Assembly: GCA_017304275.1 (NCBI GenBank)
Contig: JAFKKW010000422.1
Coordinates: 1 to 7,173 of the forward strand
Source: Hyphomicrobiales bacterium
GTDB lineage: Bacteria; Pseudomonadota; Alphaproteobacteria; Rhizobiales; Hyphomicrobiaceae
Reading direction: 5' to 3'
Length of the DNA stretch: 7,173 nt
Shown: one piece after another, positions 5,131-7,173 of the stretch
How the letters are laid out: every line of letters starts with the position of its first letter
Numbering within the stretch: position 1 is the first letter of the stretch
Notes under the pieces: generated by a model
Database searches by the model: none
Told to the model about the DNA's origin: nothing
Seen by the model: the letters and a program-made list of their open reading frames with translations, nothing else
Made by a program: the position numbers and the translations under genes

Positions 5131-6509
5131 CGATGGACAGCCGTAACGGATTTCCGGGGCATCGCGACGCGCTCGAGGAGCTCGAGCGGCGGAATGCGAA
5201 GCTTGCCAAGATCAACGCGGCGCTGATGCAGCGCGTCGAGCGCAGCATGGACTATCAGGCCAACGCCTATTCCATGTTCCAGACGGCCATCAGTCTCGAG
5301 ACCCAGGTCCGGGCACGCACGGAGGAGCTCAAGGCAGCGCTCAACCGGCTCGAGCGCGCCAACGACCAACTGACCAGTGCGCGGGACAGCGCCGAGCGCG
5401 CCAACCGGTTCAAAACTGGTTTCTTCACGGCGGTCGGACACGACCTGCTGCAGCCGCTGCATGCGGCGCGTCTTTCGCTCTCGGCGCTCGGTGAAATTCG
5501 AGACGATCGGCAGCAAGGGCGCCTGATCGGTCAGGTGGATCATGCGCTATCCACGATCGAGGAGCTGCTCCGGACCATTCTCGATCTCTCGAAGCTCGAG
5601 TCGGGAGCGTTGCGCCCGTCGTTCCAGGCCGTCGAGGTGCTGGACCTGTTCCGGTCGGTGCTCGTCGACATCGAACCGATCGCCCGCGACAAGGGATTGA
5701 TCCTGACCATGCGCTCGCGCGACGTGGCGGTGACGTCGGATCCCCTGATGCTGCGGCGCATTGTGCAGAACCTGCTGGCCAACGCCGTGCAGTATACGGA
5801 GAAGGGCCGCGTGATGCTGGGGACGCGCCGGCGCGGCTCGCAGCTCCGCATCGACGTCTGGGACACGGGACCCGGCATCGCGCCCTCAGAGCGGACCAAG
5901 ATCTTCGACGAGTTTCATCGCGGGGCCGCAGGGCAGCGGTCGCACGGCGGCGGGTTCGGCGTCGGGCTCTCGATCATCGCGCGCATGAGCGAGGCGCTCG
6001 GGCACAGGATCGAGCTTTGCTCCGAGGTCGGCCGCGGCACGCGCTTCTCGATCTACGTGCCGTTTGCGGGAGATGCGCCATCCGTTCGCGCGTTGCGGAA
6101 CGGCGTGCGCTCGCAGGCCGCGCGTGCCTACCGTCTTGCGGCGACAAAGGCGGTGGTGGTCGACAACGATGCCGGCGTCCGCGACGCCATGCGGGCGCTG
6201 CTCGACAGCTGGGGCTGCGACGCCTACCTGTTCGGCGGACTGGCCGAGGTGGAAGAGCTGCTCGCCACGGAGCCGACCTTCCGTCCGCACATCATTCTCG
6301 CCGACTATCATCTCGATGCAGGTGAATCCGGTCTCACCGCGGTGGCCCGTTTCAGGGACGCGGCGGGTGTGCCGATCCCCACGGTGGTGATCACGGCGGA
6401 TCATTCGCGCGATGTGGCGGAAGCGGTTGCGATGGCCGGCTGCGAGATCCTGCGCAAACCCGTCAAGCCCGCCGAGCTGCGCGCGCTGGTCACGCACCTG
6501 GTCGGCTAA
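5127..6509 (+). CDS. Soluble hybrid sensor histidine kinase (HisKA-HATPase-REC)
   Basis: The 460-residue protein begins with a long coiled coil (about 12-98) and shows neither a membrane segment nor a recognisable PAS, GAF or other input domain. The HisKA H-box is GHDLLQPLH (104-112) with phospho-accepting H105. It has the HD..QP form seen in NahK/ErcS'-like kinases rather than HE..TP. The ATPase domain follows with N-box NLLANA (215-220, N219), G1 box DTGPGI (246-251), F box IFDEFHRG (259-266) and G2 box GGGFGVGLS (274-282). The C-terminal REC domain (about 341-458) has acidic pocket D346/D348, phospho-acceptor D393, T423 and K444, all intact. No HPt domain is present. The GTG start at 5127 overlaps the FIST stop; an ATG at 5133 is equally possible, with AAGG six bases or less before it. 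Input probably comes from the FIST protein. Confidence 0.92.
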   Translation: MTMDSRNGFPGHRDALEELERRNAKLAKINAALMQRVERSMDYQANAYSMFQTAISLETQVRARTEELKAALNRLERANDQLTSARDSAERANRFKTGFFTAVGHDLLQPLHAARLSLSALGEIRDDRQQGRLIGQVDHALSTIEELLRTILDLSKLESGALRPSFQAVEVLDLFRSVLVDIEPIARDKGLILTMRSRDVAVTSDPLMLRRIVQNLLANAVQYTEKGRVMLGTRRRGSQLRIDVWDTGPGIAPSERTKIFDEFHRGAAGQRSHGGGFGVGLSIIARMSEALGHRIELCSEVGRGTRFSIYVPFAGDAPSVRALRNGVRSQAARAYRLAATKAVVVDNDAGVRDAMRALLDSWGCDAYLFGGLAEVEELLATEPTFRPHIILADYHLDAGESGLTAVARFRDAAGVPIPTVVITADHSRDVAEAVAMAGCEILRKPVKPAELRALVTHLVG

Positions 6510-6519
6510 GCCTTCCGCA

Positions 6520-7173
6520 TCATGGGTTCTTGTCGGGTTCCTTGACGGCCGCGCTCGCGAGCACGGAGTCGAAATCGAGGCGAGCGACCTCGATCACGGC
6601 CTGGGTGCGTGACACGACGTTGAGCTTGCGCATGATCTCCGAGACGTGCGCCTTGATGGTGGTCTCGCCGACGCCAAGCTCATGAGCGATCTGCTTGTTC
6701 AACATTCCCTGGCGGACCATCTGCAGCACGCGGAGCTGTTGGCGCGTGAGCGAGGCAACCCGCGCCGCGAGGTCGGATTCGCGGGACGGCGCGGCGCCGT
6801 CGGAGGAGGGCGGCGTATAGCCCTTGGGCAACACGACGAGCCCGGCCATCACATCCTGGATCGCTTCGGCGAGGTCGCGCTTCTTCACGGACTTCGAGAT
6901 GTAGCCTGCGGCGCCGCAGGTCATCGCCTCGTGGACGATCCGCGGGTCCTCGTGGGCAGAGACGACGAGGATCGGCTGCTTGGGGCGCGCGGCGCGGAGC
7001 TCGATCAGCCCATCGAAGCCCTTCGTGCCCGGCATGGTGAGATCGAGCAACAGGAGGTCGAACGGCTGCTCGCTGGCCAGCGCGGTCTGGGCGGCCGCGA
7101 TCGATGACGCTTCGACGATTTCCGCCTGCGGGTAGGCCTGCTCGATGGCGAGTTGAAGCGCCTCTCGGAAGAG
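6520..7173 (-). CDS. NarL/LuxR-family response regulator (N-terminus cut by window edge)
   Basis: The frame is open from the right edge to a TGA at 6522-6520, giving 217 residues. It enters at LFREALQLAI, which normally follows the DDHP acidic pocket, so only about 10-15 residues are missing. The REC domain shows LLLDLTMPG with phospho-acceptor D44, S72 and K94. A linker (about 115-138) leads to the LuxR-type helix-turn-helix (about 140-200), with LTRQQLRVLQM (142-152), NKQIAHELGVGETTIKAHVS (159-178) and MRKLNVVSRTQAV (181-193). It should bind DNA as a phosphorylation-controlled dimer. Its style resembles the AgmR/ErbR/ErdR group. It converges on the hybrid kinase gene with only 10 bases between stops, and is its most plausible partner, though phosphotransfer between them is an inference. 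Confidence 0.93.
   Translation of the reverse strand, partial: LFREALQLAIEQAYPQAEIVEASSIAAAQTALASEQPFDLLLLDLTMPGTKGFDGLIELRAARPKQPILVVSAHEDPRIVHEAMTCGAAGYISKSVKKRDLAEAIQDVMAGLVVLPKGYTPPSSDGAAPSRESDLAARVASLTRQQLRVLQMVRQGMLNKQIAHELGVGETTIKAHVSEIMRKLNVVSRTQAVIEVARLDFDSVLASAAVKEPDKNP

Noticed and set aside
5886..6497. A 203-codon minus-strand frame opposite the kinase ATPase and REC domains.
   Set aside because: It is a shadow of the plus-strand kinase with no motif of its own.

Overview
This GC-rich window looks like chromosomal DNA of an alphaproteobacterium, probably of the rhizobial order (Hyphomicrobiales). That placement is inferred from codon use, protein flavour and gene combination; no rRNA or other taxonomic marker is present. 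The window holds seven protein genes in two functional blocks. I see no tRNA, rRNA, CRISPR array, insertion sequence or prophage signature.

Left block (bases 1-2980, all minus strand): a tight three-gene operon read right to left. It encodes an integral-membrane GT39/GT83-type (ArnT/Rgt-like) glycosyltransferase, a PAP2-superfamily membrane phosphatase, and a dolichol-phosphate-mannose-synthase-like GT2 glycosyltransferase cut by the left edge. Three bases separate the first pair, and stop and start overlap by one base in the second. A GT2 enzyme that loads a sugar on a polyprenyl-phosphate carrier, a membrane GT that uses such a carrier, and a lipid phosphatase together suggest remodelling of an envelope glycolipid. 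Lipid A or LPS core is the leading candidate, as in rhizobial Rgt/LpxE chemistry.

Middle (2981-3400): about 420 bases without a supportable gene, lying between divergent transcription units. It contains an inverted repeat, a direct repeat, a GC-rich hairpin and a candidate promoter for the next gene.

Right block (3401-7173): an Rnk/GreA-C-terminal-like RNA polymerase-associated protein is followed, after a 143-base gap with repeats, by a FIST-domain sensory protein. The FIST stop overlaps (GTGA) the start of a soluble hybrid histidine kinase that has a coiled coil, HisKA, HATPase and REC domain but no membrane segment or recognisable sensor domain. Converging on it from the other strand, 10 bases away, is a nearly complete NarL/LuxR-family response regulator cut by the right edge.

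My main reading of the right block is a split two-component system. A cytosolic FIST protein would sense a small ligand in trans, the hybrid kinase would transduce the signal, and the LuxR-type regulator would be the output. It resembles in composition the FIST/ErcS'-type kinase and AgmR/ErbR/ErdR-type regulator groups linked to alcohol oxidation in pseudomonads. The target pathway here cannot be read from this sequence.
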